Below are positions 48,001 to 58,835 of a stretch of DNA of 64,000 bases, piece after piece. Source of the stretch: Gordionus sp. m RMFG-2023 (Eukaryota; Nematomorpha; Gordioida; Chordodea; Parachordodidae); assembly GCF_954871325.1 (NCBI RefSeq), contig NC_088777.1, forward strand, positions 1,426,001-1,490,000. Reading direction: 5' to 3'. The stretch's first letter is position 1, and the number at the start of each line of letters is the position of its first letter. The notes below the pieces were generated by a model. The model did not search any database and was not told the origin of the DNA. It saw only the letters and a list, made by a program, of their open reading frames with translations. Both the position numbers and the translations under genes were made by a program.

Positions 48001-51000
48001 ATGATCAGGTAATTCTTTAATAAAGTTTGCATCCTTATATAGGAAAATTTTAACGATGATTAGTGTAACCAAGAAGGCGTCTCCAGCTGATTTGCATCGA
48101 TGTACACTTTTAATAATGAATCGTCAATCTATTAGGTATTATATAATGTCATTGGATAGATTCAAAAGTGTGTGGAAAGAATTAAAATTTAAATATATCA
48201 TATAGGCAATACACAGCGTAGAATATCTATATGAATAAAGATACATTGCATAATCATAATAATAAATAAATATAATTTTATAGACTAAAAAAATTAATAA
48301 ATACAAGAATAATAAACCATCAATTTTTAATATTCTAATAAAAATGGATAGATTTAAAATATTACAATTAGTGTTGTTAAAAACGACCTACCTAACTTTA
48401 GTCAACTAATAAAACAGCATTGACATCTTTTTAACCACGCCTTCTTTTGGGTCTCCTGATTTTGTTCTTAAGGTTCTGCCAATCTTTTTAATTCAGCTAA
48501 AAGCCTGACTTCCGATAGATGTTAAGGTTGTCGTGACAACTGGTACGAATTTATACTCATCTGGAATATCCACATATTTATTTGTTTTAAAATCTTCGGT
48601 GTATTTTAAAATGTCTTTATTGATGTTGGAGGGTGAGAGGGGGTCAACGCAGGAGAAATCCCACGCTAGAAATTGGCCATTCTCCCAAGGAATTTGTGTA
48701 ATTCCATCGGGTCGTCTCCCATCCGTAAAGAGACCTGAGGGTTCTAAAGTGGCAGGAAAGCCTGCTGACTGTAAAGCTCGTTTTATGAGAGCATTACACC
48801 TGTTATGCCGGATTGAGCGTCCACTGCTAAAAATGCATTGGAGGCAATGACGACCAGTTTGGCTAACTGGCCTTTTGCACTTGGCGCACTTATATGAAAC
48901 TGAGGTTGTTACATTTAATCGCAATAGCTTCCCATGCAACTCCAGCTACATTTTAAGCTGCTATGCGAATCCATCCATCTTACAATATGGTAGGCTTTTT
49001 TCTACAGAAGGAATTCAACAGGGTGATCCCCTAGGGTCGATATTATTTTGCCTAGGAATAGACAATCTAGTTAAAAAAATTAAAAGCAGTTGCCTGTTAG
49101 ATCTTCATATCTGGTACATAGATGACGGTATAATAAGCGGAAGCCCAGAAGAGATAGACAAAGCCCTAGAAATTTTGCAAAAGGATGGGCCAGACATAGG
49201 CCTTCTCTTAAACGTCGACAAAACAGAATTCTGTCAGCTCACCTCTCAATCTCCCAACTGTCACGCCTTTAAAGAGGTTATGGCCGAAGAACTAACGCAT
49301 CTTGGTTCACCAGTTTGGGGTTGCTTAGCAGTTGAAGCCTTTTTCCAGGCTACTTCGAATAATTTGAACAATATGGAGGGTCTACTTATGCAACTTCCCA
49401 CGCATAAATCTTTCTTCTTAATAAAAAATTTCTTCAATATACCAAAGATCCCATATGCTCTACGGTCTACTGCTGTTTTTAAACATCCCAAACCCTTAAG
49501 AGCATATGAATCCATAATTAAAAACATCATGGAAAAAATAACTAACCTCAAATTTAACTCCAATTCGTGGCATCAAGCCACTCTCCCCTGCAATAAAGGA
49601 GGCTTAGGGTTATGATCACACATAGCCTTATCAATTAGTGGTTTCATCTCGTCCAGATTGACAAGCTCCAAAATAATAACTGATCACCTGACCTGGCCAG
49701 ATGCACTGCTTGACGAAGCTTATGTCATTTGGAAAGCCTCAGTTGGAGATGAATGTCTACCACCACCCTCCCATAAACAAAAGGATTGGGATAATCCGAT
49801 GATTGCAAGGTCCGTTGATTACCTCTTTTCGACACTGCAATCTGAAGATCATGCCCTATTAGCTTCCCTCAACCAAGGTTCAGGACATGAATACTTGGAT
49901 GCCATCCCCTCTAAAAATCTTGATCTCGAACTTTCAAATCAAGAATTCAGTTTTGCTGTAGCCATTCGATTAAATGTAACAACCTCAGTTTCATATAAGT
50001 GCGCCAAGTGCAAAAGGCCAGTTAGCCAAACTGGTCGTCATTGCCTCCAATGCATTTTTAGCAGTGGACGCTCAATCCGGCATAACAGGTGTAATGCTCT
50101 CATAAAACGAGCTTTACAGTCAGCAGGCTTTCCTGCCACTTTAGAACCCTCAGGTCTCTTTACGGATGGGAGACGACCCGATGGAATTACACAAATTCCT
50201 TGGGAGAATGGCCGATTTCTAGCGTGGGATTTCTCCTGCGTTGACCCCCTCTCACCCTCCAACATCAATAAAGACATTTTAAAATACACCGAAGATTTTA
50301 AAACAAATAAATATGTGGATATTCCAGATGAGTATAAATTCGTACCAGTTGTCACGACAACCTTAACATCTCTTGGAAGTCAGGCTCTTAGCCTAATTAA
50401 AAAGATTGGCAGAGCCTTAAGAACAAAATCAGGAGACCCAAAAGAAGGCGTCTACTTACGTCAACGCATAGGAATTCAGATTATAAAATCTAATTTCACA
50501 TGCTTCATAGGTTCATTCCCCGAGGAGCCCGATTAATCTAGATTTTCTTCTTCTCACCTAAATCATTTAAAATTACCCTCCCCCCCCTTCTTCCTCGTAT
50601 TATCATTTGCATCAATTATATTTCCATTATTATACTTTGTATTATGAAGTCGTTGGTTGTTAAATTTCTTAAAATTTCTAGAATTGTTAAATTAAATATT
50701 TTTCTTAAATTCCGTTATGTAAAAATTACTTATATTTTATTGTAATTATATATATTTATTATTTGCGAAATTAAATATTTTAATATAAATATATTTTTAA
50801 GTTGTACATGTAAACTATTTGTATATATTGGATAAGTATTCCGTATTATTTACTTTTATATTTGTATGCCCAACAAATATATTATTTAAAAAAAAATTAT
50901 TTTTTCTCCGACCAATCAACAGTAAGCATTATTATTGATTTGACAGATATAATAAAAAAAATATCGTAAAAATTTACAAATACTATTAGGACATATAGGC

Positions 51001-52450
51001 TCTCTCAGTTTACCTGTCGTTAATTACGACTACGGCAGTATTTACATCTTATTTAACAAAACCCTTTTTAAAGATACTTTATTATTTTATATCTAACAGT
51101 ATCGGATCATTCCCGGCAAAGTTTATTTGGACCACTTTGCTTCGGATAGAAGCCACATGAAAGATGGTTTAGGTAACTTCTTAAAACCGCCACCGAGTTA
51201 TTCCCCCATATTCACAACAAGTACAAAAATATTATGTCAAATATTTTAAAACCTCCACTATATTTTTTATGAAATGTTTAGTATTACTTTTATGTGGCAT
51301 ATTTATTTACCAATGTAAATATTTATAATGAGTAATAAAAGCAAAAATGATTTATTTCAGAGAAAAATAAATAGTTATAAATATTGGTGTCAGCATAGGG
51401 TGAGTTCCCTGGAAATTGGGCAGGAAGATAATCTATTTTCTCTGGAAATATTCCTCATTTTAGTTTTTTTTTAAAATATAAATATATGGCTTTGCCAACT
51501 ATTAAAATAACACTTTCTTAGTGGAATAATATCTTGTTTAACAATATCTCCTTATTTTTCATTCCATCAACTTATTTGTTTACCAACTTACTGCTACACT
51601 ATACGTTATTTTCTATGTCATATAACTTAGATTATTTTTTATCAATTCTTCCCATTTTCTTCCCCTATAAGTTTAAACTATAATAAAAAAAAATATGAGA
51701 TGAGAACTTATTTTGCTATAAATCTCAGAACAGCTGTTATTTTCATTCATTACTTGTGAGAGTCATAGAATTAGTGAATACACTTTTAATATCTATAATT
51801 CTGAGATATATGTTTCCATGTGCATTCCATAAAATCCTATTTATTCGATGTTTACTAGAAATTTTGATTCCCAAATTGGGAATATGGAGAATATTTCGTC
51901 CATTTTTAGGAGATTCTCTGAAAATAAACTTTAATTTAAATAGATGTACTCACTTCCCTGGCACCTATCAATATCGATGCCAAAATTTACTTCAGAATTT
52001 TTTTTTTCTATGAGATATGAGCCAGATTCCCCAATTTTTTCGATGTTTCCTTTCTTTTCGCTATTATCGCGCTCTTACCAGAAATTCATAGATTTTGATT
52101 CGAAAAATCGATAAAACGTAAGAAATTATATCAGAAATTTGTCGTTTATTTTGTCCAAGAAAATTAAAAGTAAGCATATGACATATATATATATTTATGT
52201 CATATGGGGATTCGGAATCTAAAATCCGATCTAACCAGAAATGTATTCTGTGTTCAGCCAATTTCAGCCATAGACATTTTTAGTATTTTTTTTTTAAAAA
52301 ATTTATAATGAAAAAATCCAGAAAAAATTTAATATAAATTAGAAGTAGTTTCTAAAACGTTCATGGCAAAAATTGGCTTGAAATTTACGGGGTGAGTACA
52401 CTCTACACGTGCTAGAATACATTTACGGTTTTATCGGATTTTAAAATTTT

Positions 52451-52534
<84 letters not shown>

Positions 52535-55500
52535 TAAATCCATTTATTATCTATAAGAAATATAAATTGATTTATACACAATACAAAGGTTAAAATTCCC
52601 GATTTTTGTTTTTTATGGTTAAATTTTAACGCTTATTGCATGTTTTTAAAATTTAAATACCTAAACAACCTAAAAGAAAAATTTTGGTCTAACTTTGCTA
52701 TCGAATAATTTTTTTATCCAATTAATTCGTTATCAAATTATTTAGCGGACCCGAAGAAAAATGAATGGTAACATAGCACGTATCCTTTTTTTTTAAAAAA
52801 GGTTAAAAATTTTTATCCTTTTTGTCATAACAAAAATTTCAGTATTTATTAAATAATAAAAACTTTATTTTTTTTTGGCAACGCGATATTTTTTAAATTA
52901 TAGAATTATGGCACATCAGCTGACATCAGCTGATTACTATGGAACCTATATCGAGGGTTTTAGCGAGTAATATCTGACAACTAAAACTAAACTTGGAATT
53001 ATTTTATGTTATATAGTTTAAAAAATAGTAGAAGCCATCTTGCGGATCGTATATTATAGAAATTATTCATTTTAATCGTAATTAATTTTGTTTTTAATAA
53101 AATTATAATCAAAAGATTTAAACCATCTTGTAAAAAAATAAAATTTCGGCAGCACTTTCGTTCGACAGAGCCTAGCGTAGAATGTCGCAAAGATAGGGCA
53201 GCGCTGGAAAACAGTGCTTACTGTAAAAATATCAGCGCTTAGGTCTTTTAATAATATAAAATGACTTTAGTAAATTTCCATTATTTTATAAATTCAGCCG
53301 CCTCAATTAAGAGTACTTTAGTAATTATTTTAACCCTTAGTTGACACGCAATTTAAAGTCCGAGATAATTTGAATAATTTTTTAATAATTTTAAATGGAA
53401 TAAGATCTTCGATTTTCGCTTTTTTTTCCCGCCACAGTCTCGCCCATTTCAAAGCCCCCACTGGGCTCTCACGATGACTCTTCGAGATCCCCACCCGAAA
53501 ATACTAGGTCTAGCTAGTCTCTTCCAAATCTTCTTCTATGGATAGGGGCGGCATTGCTTTCTCCATATTTATTATCATTGTTAATGGCCGGCTCCATAGT
53601 CCTTTCCCATCCTGTGGGTGTTCTCCTTTCCCAATTGCTTTCTGCTTTCCTCAACCGACGTCGCTCCTTCAATCTCTCCAACAACTTCAGTAATATTGGT
53701 CATATGCCATCTGCCGGTCTCCCCTTCCATTGAGGTAGGATGAATATGAAGGTCGATCTTCCTGCACTTCTTCTGTCCGGAGAAACGGGCCTATATACAC
53801 ACCCCCTCACCTCAACTACCGGCCTGGTGCCTGTGGTAGATACAAATCGTATAGGAGACCTCTCCCAGGATGCTTCATGGGCTATATGGTTCTTCCACCT
53901 AAGCGGACATCTGCTCCGGACATGTCCCCGGATATGTCACTGGAAACAGATTCTGGTATCATTTTCCCTGGGTCGGGACACGGGCGAAGATGGCATCCTT
54001 GGTCTTGGTAGCCCATTTCTATTCCTCCTTGAGAAAAATAATCCTTAAATATAACTAACTATTTTTACTTTAATTTGTACGAAATTTACTTGTAAGAGTT
54101 TTGAAAATAGCTTAAAAAATATTTTATTTGAAAATTTTTTTTATTTTTCCTAATTTTCATGCATAAATCAATTTTCCAAGATAAAATCACAAATATTATT
54201 TATTTTTTTTTAAAAAACAAACTTATGTTTAATGCAGTGTTGCTAAACGGCTCGTTATTACGCGAACCTGAAGGATTTTGCCTGTAGAAGAAACTAAGGT
54301 TTGGGTATCCTTTAGCTAAATCTCTAGACTTAGGCGATATTTTTCTGACTAGAATACTGAGTTGGCCGTTTTATTCGACTCAAAATTAGCCGTTTAACAA
54401 CATTAAGTTTAATGCACATTGAAACACGATCGAAATTCGACTACGAATATGTCAAATTATCAATACGCTACATTTCCACAGTTTTTAGTGAAATCTAGGA
54501 AAAAAAAATTCCCACGTGTTTTTGTTGAGATTTTGAAAAAATTACAAAATTAATTAGCCAATAGGAAGGAGAAGAAGAAAAAAATTCCCACGTGTTTTTG
54601 TTGAGATTTTGAAAAAATTACAAAATTAATTAGCCAATAGGAAGGAGAAGAAGAAAAAATTCCCACGTGTTTTTGTTGAGATTTCGAAAAAATTACAAAA
54701 TTAATTAGCCAATAGGAGAAGAAGAAAAAAAAATTCCCCTATCAAATTATATTCAATCTTCAAATAAAATATTAAAAAAAATTTTTTTTTAGAAAATCGA
54801 TAGGATTATTTTCTAAGAATTATTAATTTAGGGATTTTGTTTTTTTTAGGGGAATCGTTTTCTGCCTATCCTTCTTTTTTTTAAAAAAAAAATATAAAAA
54901 AGGATACTTCTAGTGTTGTTAAACTAACCTATCCTTAGTCAACTATAAAACAGAGTAGCCATATTTCTATCCAGAAAATATTTCTAATCAATCTTCTAGG
55001 TTGAGGCTCAACTTAGAAGCTTCTTAAAAGTTTGAACTCTGACACAATAGAAGATGGTCATAGTCAGGTAATTTAACGAATACTAGAATCGACAATATAA
55101 TTTATTTTTTTTTGGAAATTTTAAACGCAATTTAAAATAAATTTTTAAACATTGTTGTTGTTTTTTTTTTTCAAACAAAAATAGATTCAAATGTCGATTT
55201 AAATTTTTTTTTTAAACAAAAAATCTTATTTTGCCGGAATCGTATTCCTTCCGGTTCGGAATGGAATATACCTGACCCACGAATTTCACGTAATTTTCTA
55301 GATACAAGTATCTAGATCCTGTATCTAGATATAAAAACGTGGTATCGACTATCTAGATAGATTTTTGATTAAGATATCGGTATCTAAATATTATTTTAGA
55401 CGATGTATCTGTATCTAGATCCATTTAAAAAGTATCTTTTAACAGCTCTGTTAATTTGTATTCAAATTTTTCCGAAGATTTTTCCATTTAAATTTATAAA

Positions 55501-56011
55501 ATGACTCAAAGTTTAACGATATTGTTGTTTAAATTACCCGACTTTGACCATCTCTATCATGGCTTAAGTTCAAGCTTTTAGCCTAAAAAATGAATTAAGA
55601 AGCCCTCTAAGCTGAGTCTCGACTCGAAGATTGATTGGAATATTCCTGGATAAAAACATGGCTACGCTGTTAGTTCACTATAGGATTAAGTGTTCCAAAT
55701 ATGCTGTGATACATTTCCGGTAACTTAAAAAAAACGCGCTCGAAGAGTGAATTTAAAGTTGAAAAAATAACGCGTTGACGCCAAACATATATATTTCCGC
55801 ACTATTTTGTTTGTTTTTTAAAAAAAAATATATAGCGTCCGCCAACAATCTTTTCCGCTACCTGGACGTTTCTCCTTCGTCAAATAATAGCGAACGTTCC
55901 TTACCTGAGAACGATTTCGAGAGCCTCCGTGATTCGTCGATCGAAGCGCCGATTTACGGGAAAGTTCTGGATCATCAAGAATTTCTTCGATTTTGCCACG
56001 TGACGGAATGA
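42044..56011 (+). CDS. NTAQ1: Protein N-terminal glutamine amidase, six exons
   Basis: Converts N-terminal Gln to Glu, feeding the Arg/N-degron pathway. Exons: 42044-42093, 42135-42243, 42296-42346, 42388-42552, 51100-51220, 55836-56011. All join in phase (672 nt) for 223 aa (human about 205). The Cys-His-Asp triad is present: C17 in YYCEENIWQLC, H73 in IWDYHVILV, D93 in VYDFDTTLEF. Exon 5 has YLDHFASDRSHMKDG and KPPPSYSPI; exon 6 ends YGKVLDHQEFLRF, matching the family C-terminus. The C17 codon is split TG|T by intron 1. Exon 6 has an unusual Ser-rich insert (SPSSNNSERS). Introns 4 (8547 bp) and 5 (4615 bp) are full of transposons, whereas introns 1-3 are 41-52 bp. A gypsy LTR ends 169 bp upstream. 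No break is visible in the exons, so the gene looks intact. Confidence 0.93.
42609..43803. mobile_element. TTAA-flanked palindromic MITE (1195 bp) in NTAQ1 intron 4
   Basis: The termini GGGCATGACTAAAATAC and GTTTTAGTCATGCC are inverted, each flanked by TTAA (42605-42608, 43804-43807). The arms pair over hundreds of bases (CCAAATCTCAATAAGTTATA on the right is inverted on the left). The unit TGACTAAA(A/C)TA.GC.CCCC recurs internally. TTAA target sites fit the piggyBac or Kolobok superfamilies. No transposase. Confidence 0.8.
44000..44178. mobile_element. MITE family A copy in NTAQ1 intron 4
   Basis: AGTGTTGTTAAACGGCTAAC at the left; CGAACCATTTGACAACACTA at the right. The body matches the copies at 10525 and 4161. 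Confidence 0.8.
44365..45592. mobile_element. 1.2-kb long palindrome with a TTCTC loop
   Basis: The left arm (44365-44870) and right arm (44990-45592) are imperfect inverted copies throughout. Examples: TTTTGTGTAAACTAAGATGAG outermost, GAATTCGTCTTCTAACAGGC, ATCTTTATGCAACGAGC, and the inner ATAGATTTGGAAGG. The loop is a (TTCTC)n microsatellite (44898-44985). The short ORFs in the two arms are copies of each other and not evidence of a gene. Likely a foldback transposon or an inverted duplication. Confidence 0.85.
44898..44985. repeat. (TTCTC)n microsatellite
   Basis: About 17 units at the centre of the 1.2-kb palindrome. Confidence 0.97.
45593..46250. other. AT-rich intron DNA with a short tandem duplication
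   Basis: Two copies of a segment of about 88 bp (GTGTATTTACATCATCCTTA / GTGTATTTATATCATGCTTA) at 45930-46080. No exon seen. Confidence 0.5.
46263..47193. repeat. Tandemly amplified hAT-MITE interior, three units of about 290 bp
   Basis: The units start at GTAGATTATGCAC (46263, 46553, 46845) and each runs through CCTTCCACAAACATCAAAAC to a poly-G tract. The last ends CCGTAGCTACGCCACTG, the terminus of the MITE at 16500-16897, whose interior shares the same sequence. The left terminus is missing. Confidence 0.88.
47194..47796. other. AT-rich intron DNA, nothing recognised
   Basis: Very AT-rich. A short direct repeat (AATATATCGACAA / AATACATCGATAAG with TATTATAATATAATTAAAC) lies near 47535-47625. 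Confidence 0.45.
47797..48210. mobile_element. MITE family D, full-length copy with about 65-bp termini
   Basis: ATTGCCTATATAATATATTT, TTCAACACACTTTTGAATC and TATCCAATGA at the left are mirrored at the right. An inner inverted pair (GCAAATCAGCCGGAGCCGCC / GGCGTCTCCAGCTGATTTGC) is also present. It is 414 bp without a transposase ORF and lies in NTAQ1 intron 4. Confidence 0.85.
48370..48435. mobile_element. MITE family B fragment, cut by the LINE copy
   Basis: GTGTTGTTAAAAACGACC and ACTTTAGTCAACTAATAAAA match the end of family B. The similarity stops where the inverted LINE segment begins. Confidence 0.6.
48436..48921 (-). pseudogene. Inverted copy of the LINE C-terminal domain
   Basis: About 485 bp are inverted relative to 49971-50455 at about 98.5% identity (some seven differences). 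The frame is open and carries the same zinc-knuckle (CAKCKRPVSQTGRHCLQC) and GRRPDG...WDFS motifs. It abuts the truncated 5' end of the forward LINE copy. Confidence 0.88.
48922..50540 (+). mobile_element. Non-LTR retrotransposon (LINE), 5'-truncated, RT plus endonuclease-like tail
   Basis: The reverse transcriptase C-terminal half has GIQQGDPLGS and the catalytic WYIDDG (49105-49125), then thumb-like sequence to 49612. One in-frame TGA (49613-49615) interrupts the frame, which then continues to 50536. The tail has a C-x2-C...H-x4-C zinc knuckle (CAKCKRPVSQTGRHCLQC) and RRPDG...LAWDFS, resembling the PD-(D/E)XK-like endonuclease of the R2-type LINEs. Clade assignment is tentative. It is a recent-looking insertion in NTAQ1 intron 4, on the same strand as the gene. 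The 3' UTR probably runs to an A-rich tract near 50890. Confidence 0.82.
51221..52446. other. NTAQ1 intron 5, left part, nothing firmly recognised
   Basis: Loose inverted similarity exists between GGGTGAGTTCCCTGG (51400) and TGTACTCACTTCCCTGG (51944), and with 52390. It may be an eroded palindromic element. No exon is supported. Confidence 0.4.
52447..52535. repeat. (TTTC)n microsatellite
   Basis: About 22 TTTC units in NTAQ1 intron 5. Confidence 0.97.
53410..54035 (-). mobile_element. Gag-like retroelement fossil
   Basis: A GC-rich island in AT-rich intron DNA. The minus strand encodes Arg-rich sequence (LKLLERLKERRRLRKAESNW) and a zinc-knuckle-like segment ending GHVRSRCPLRW. It resembles the gag region of an LTR or related retroelement. 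It is isolated, without polymerase or LTRs, and broken. It lies antisense in NTAQ1 intron 5. Confidence 0.45.
54236..54405. mobile_element. MITE family A copy in NTAQ1 intron 5
   Basis: AGTGTTGCTAAACGGCTCG at the left; TTAGCCGTTTAACAACATTA at the right. Slightly shortened interior. Confidence 0.8.
54509..54735. repeat. Minisatellite, 75-76-bp unit, three copies, each with CACGTG and CCAAT
   Basis: The units start TTCCCACGTGTTTTTGTTG at 54509, 54585 and 54660 and contain TTAGCCAATAGGA. They are nearly identical; a shortened fourth start follows at 54733. Confidence 0.92.
54912..55083. mobile_element. MITE family B copy (inverse orientation)
   Basis: TAGTGTTGTTAAACTAACC, CTTAGTCAACTATAAAAC, TTGAGGCTCAACTTAGAAGC and GGTCA...GGTAATTTAAC match the other B copies read backwards. 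Confidence 0.75.
55523..55685. mobile_element. MITE family B copy, 150 bp upstream of NTAQ1 exon 6
   Basis: TTGTTGTTTAAATTACCCGA, TTTGACCATCTCTATCATGG, CAAGCTTTTAGCC and ATGGCTACGCTGTTAGTTCA. It forms an inverted pair with 54912-55083. Confidence 0.75.
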
Positions 56012-57550
56012 AAATGAATATTACGGAGAAATTTTGCCGGATATTTAAAAAAAATATATATATATTACCCTCTTTTCTAAACCTACATTTTTAACTTTAA
56101 GTATTGAAGTGTTTATCAATGAATGTTGACAACGCTAGATGCGAAGTTAGATTAAATGAGTACAGCATATGATTTGTGTCAATCAATGTCTTGATTTAAA
56201 TATTATTATTACCATATGAAAGATTTATTATGTTTATATTCAAGAAAACCGACAGTCCCTAAAAAAAGAGAAATAATATGTTATAATCCATATCTAAGAA
56301 AATAAAATTCGCAATTTTTTAGCCCAAAGTTTTTAGGGGTATTGTTACCCCTCTCCGTTCCTTCCCTAGCGATGCTATTGGTTGTTTTTTTCCAAATTAT
56401 TTGTAAATCTTCCTTTTTTTAAAAAAAATATAATTTTAAATGATAATTTCATCATTTAACTGAATGAAGTTTCTAATGACCTAAAAAGATGCATCGATAT
56501 CATTGTTAAAATGGGATTTTGAACGAGTCAGATATGAGCATACTCCCTTTTCATCGGGGCAGGATGGGCCATAGGTCCGCAATGGGCGGGTATAGACGCC
56601 GCTGGGGCGTTGCTACCTTTTTTACAAAAGGGGTGTGCTAATTATTTTTTCACTTTTTGCTCAGCCTTTGTCTTGGTGTCTATAGCTTTAATTATAATAT
56701 ACATGTATTAGCTAATAAAAAAAATAATGTCTAACTCAAATTTAATTTATTCCTCACGACCAATAAAAATTCTTAAACTAACCACCAATCGAAAAGCTCT
56801 TAGGGCTTCTTATCAAATATTTTTTTTGCCAAGTTCATCCTTTTTGATTCTACCATAATTTAAATGGGATTAATTCCAAAAAATGAACAGTAAAAGTAAT
56901 TGAAAAATAAAGCACAACTTTATATATGTATATATAGAAGAAATTTGTTTATAAACATTCTTTTTAAAACTTAAACGGTGATTGGTTAGCTTGACCTTAC
57001 AGAATTTCCTTTAAAGTAGTGATGCTAAATAACTCATTTGAAGTAAGAACGGCTAACTCAATATTTTCGCCAGAGAAAAAATATTCCCCTAAATGAATTT
57101 TATATGATTATATTTTCTTCTTTTTTTTTCTTCTCACTTATTTTGTTTTTTTTTGGCTTACGAGAGAAAGGAAAAGAATAAAATTTTAATGCCACAAGGA
57201 AAAAAAAAAAAATATTTGTTTAAAAAATGAACCACTAAAATATCGTTAAGAGAGAGAGAGTCCTTCTAAATAAAATACGAACGCGTTTGTTTAAAATGGG
57301 GTGCTTAAGTGTGCTCAAGCCATCTTCCACCAAATTGGTAAAGAAAATCATTTTTATTATTTATTATAATTTATAATTAAAAATTTACATATAAATTTAT
57401 TTATATTAAAATAGAAACAATATTTAACAAAGAGAACAAATATAAAATAAAATAAAATTACGAACGGAAAAAAATGGAAGAAATTATAAATGAATAATTC
57501 GGGGCAAGAATTTTTTTTTAAAACGTTAAATAATTGAAATTAGGGTGATC
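56012..57550. other. Downstream of NTAQ1; AT-rich, with a family A fragment
   Basis: NTAQ1 3' UTR and intergenic DNA. A truncated family A MITE lies at 57018-57090 (AGTGATGCTAAATAACTC, ACGGCTAACTCAATATTTT). A GC-richer patch at 56540-56620 has no recognised coding or RNA structure. Confidence 0.45.
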
Positions 57551-57740
57551 GCGATAAAAAAAAGGAGAGATTGTGCGTTTGGTTTGCCCCCATATGAGCC
57601 AGGATGATGTAGCCTACGATAGGCGGAAGGCGAAGCGGGTATCACCCATCGGGTAAAAAATATTTTAGAAAATTTTCATGACTCAGCCCTAAAGTAGGGG
57701 GTCATGTATATTATTAGAAGGTGCAAGGGGGTCAGTAATT

Positions 57741-58058
57741 CTGACTATTCATTCATTATGATGCATTCGAAAGCGTCGTTAAAAAGCAAATCAGCTGGAG
57801 CCGCCATTTTGGTAACACATATAGTAATTATTTTCATGTTAAAAACTGCCATTAAATTGATAACTCGCTTCCTTACTATCTCGATGATCCGGTAATTCTT
57901 TAATAAAGTTCGCATCAGATATTAGGAATATATTAGGCTCTCTTTTAAAATTTTAATGATGATCAGTGTAACCAAGATGGCGTCTCCAGCTGATTTGCAT
58001 TTCATGTATACACTTTTAATGAATGAATCGTCAGTCTAGGTATTATATATGTCATTGG
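57741..58058. mobile_element. MITE family D copy
   Basis: It shares AGCAAATCAGCTGGAGCCGC, GATAACTCGCTTCCTTACTA and AAGATGGCGTCTCCAGCTGA with the copy at 47797. The outer tips CTGACTATTCATTCATTA and TAATGAATGAATCGTCAG are inverted. Confidence 0.8.
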
Positions 58059-58059
58059 A

Positions 58060-58790
58060 AATACAAAATACTGGTAAAAATGTTTTCTTCTTAAATTTTG
58101 AATAAATGATGATGTTAGTATTTAATTTTTAAAAATATGTTCTGAGGAATTTATAATACACGGTATTTTTTTCCTTAGTCGCCCGCTCATTTGAATTCTC
58201 TTTACCCGCTAAAAAAACGCCCGTCAGCTGTTTAAAATTAACTCGCCTATTGCAAATCCTTTCTTTTTAAGGGATTATAAAAGAATCCTTTTTTTTTACG
58301 AACTTAAAACAAAACAAAAAAAAACAAGGCTTAAATTTGTTTTTTATTTTTTTAAAAACAAACAGGATTTAATGAATCGACTTGAGTTGTAAAATGATTG
58401 ACAAGCGATGATAAAAAAAATTTACACCAAAATTATGATTGATTTATATTTGAGATTTATGTGACGATTAAATAATATTTAATTTCCGTTTGTTTTATAA
58501 CTCCACCCAAAAAAACATAATTTAAAAAAAAAAAATATTACGTTAAATACATTCTTGAAATTGACAAGTAGATAGAATACTCTTATATTTCAAAAATAAG
58601 TAGCATGATAATCCGAATTATTAATTTGCTCTATATCTTTAATTATATAAAACCAAAATGGTAGCATATTATGATAGAAATAACAAAATAAAAATTAGGC
58701 ACGGTTATAAAAGTTCGAACTATAATAAAAAAAAAATGGATGAAGAAAACAGGTGTTGGGATTTTATACTTTGATGCGTTCTTCATTGTT
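58060..58790. other. AT-rich intergenic DNA, no gene seen
   Basis: 3' flank of the carbonic anhydrase. No coding stretch or repeat family recognised. Confidence 0.5.
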
Positions 58791-58816
58791 TCCCCCGAGG
58801 ATCTGAATTATTATTT

Positions 58817-58822
58817 TTTATT
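58817..58822 (-). promoter_or_regulatory. Poly(A) signal of the carbonic anhydrase gene
   Basis: AATAAA on the minus strand, 14 nt after the stop codon. It is close to the stop, so a downstream signal could also be used. Confidence 0.45.
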
Positions 58823-58835
58823 AAAAAAACAACAA

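Noticed and set aside
48533-48850. 105-codon ORF opposite the inverted LINE tail (and its twin at 50038-50355)
   Set aside because: Antisense shadows of the LINE C-terminal domain.
56540-56630. GC-rich patch downstream of NTAQ1
   Set aside because: No coding frame, hairpin or similarity I could support.
57560-57660. GC-rich patch that might be a tRNA or small RNA
   Set aside because: No cloverleaf, A-box or B-box could be drawn.
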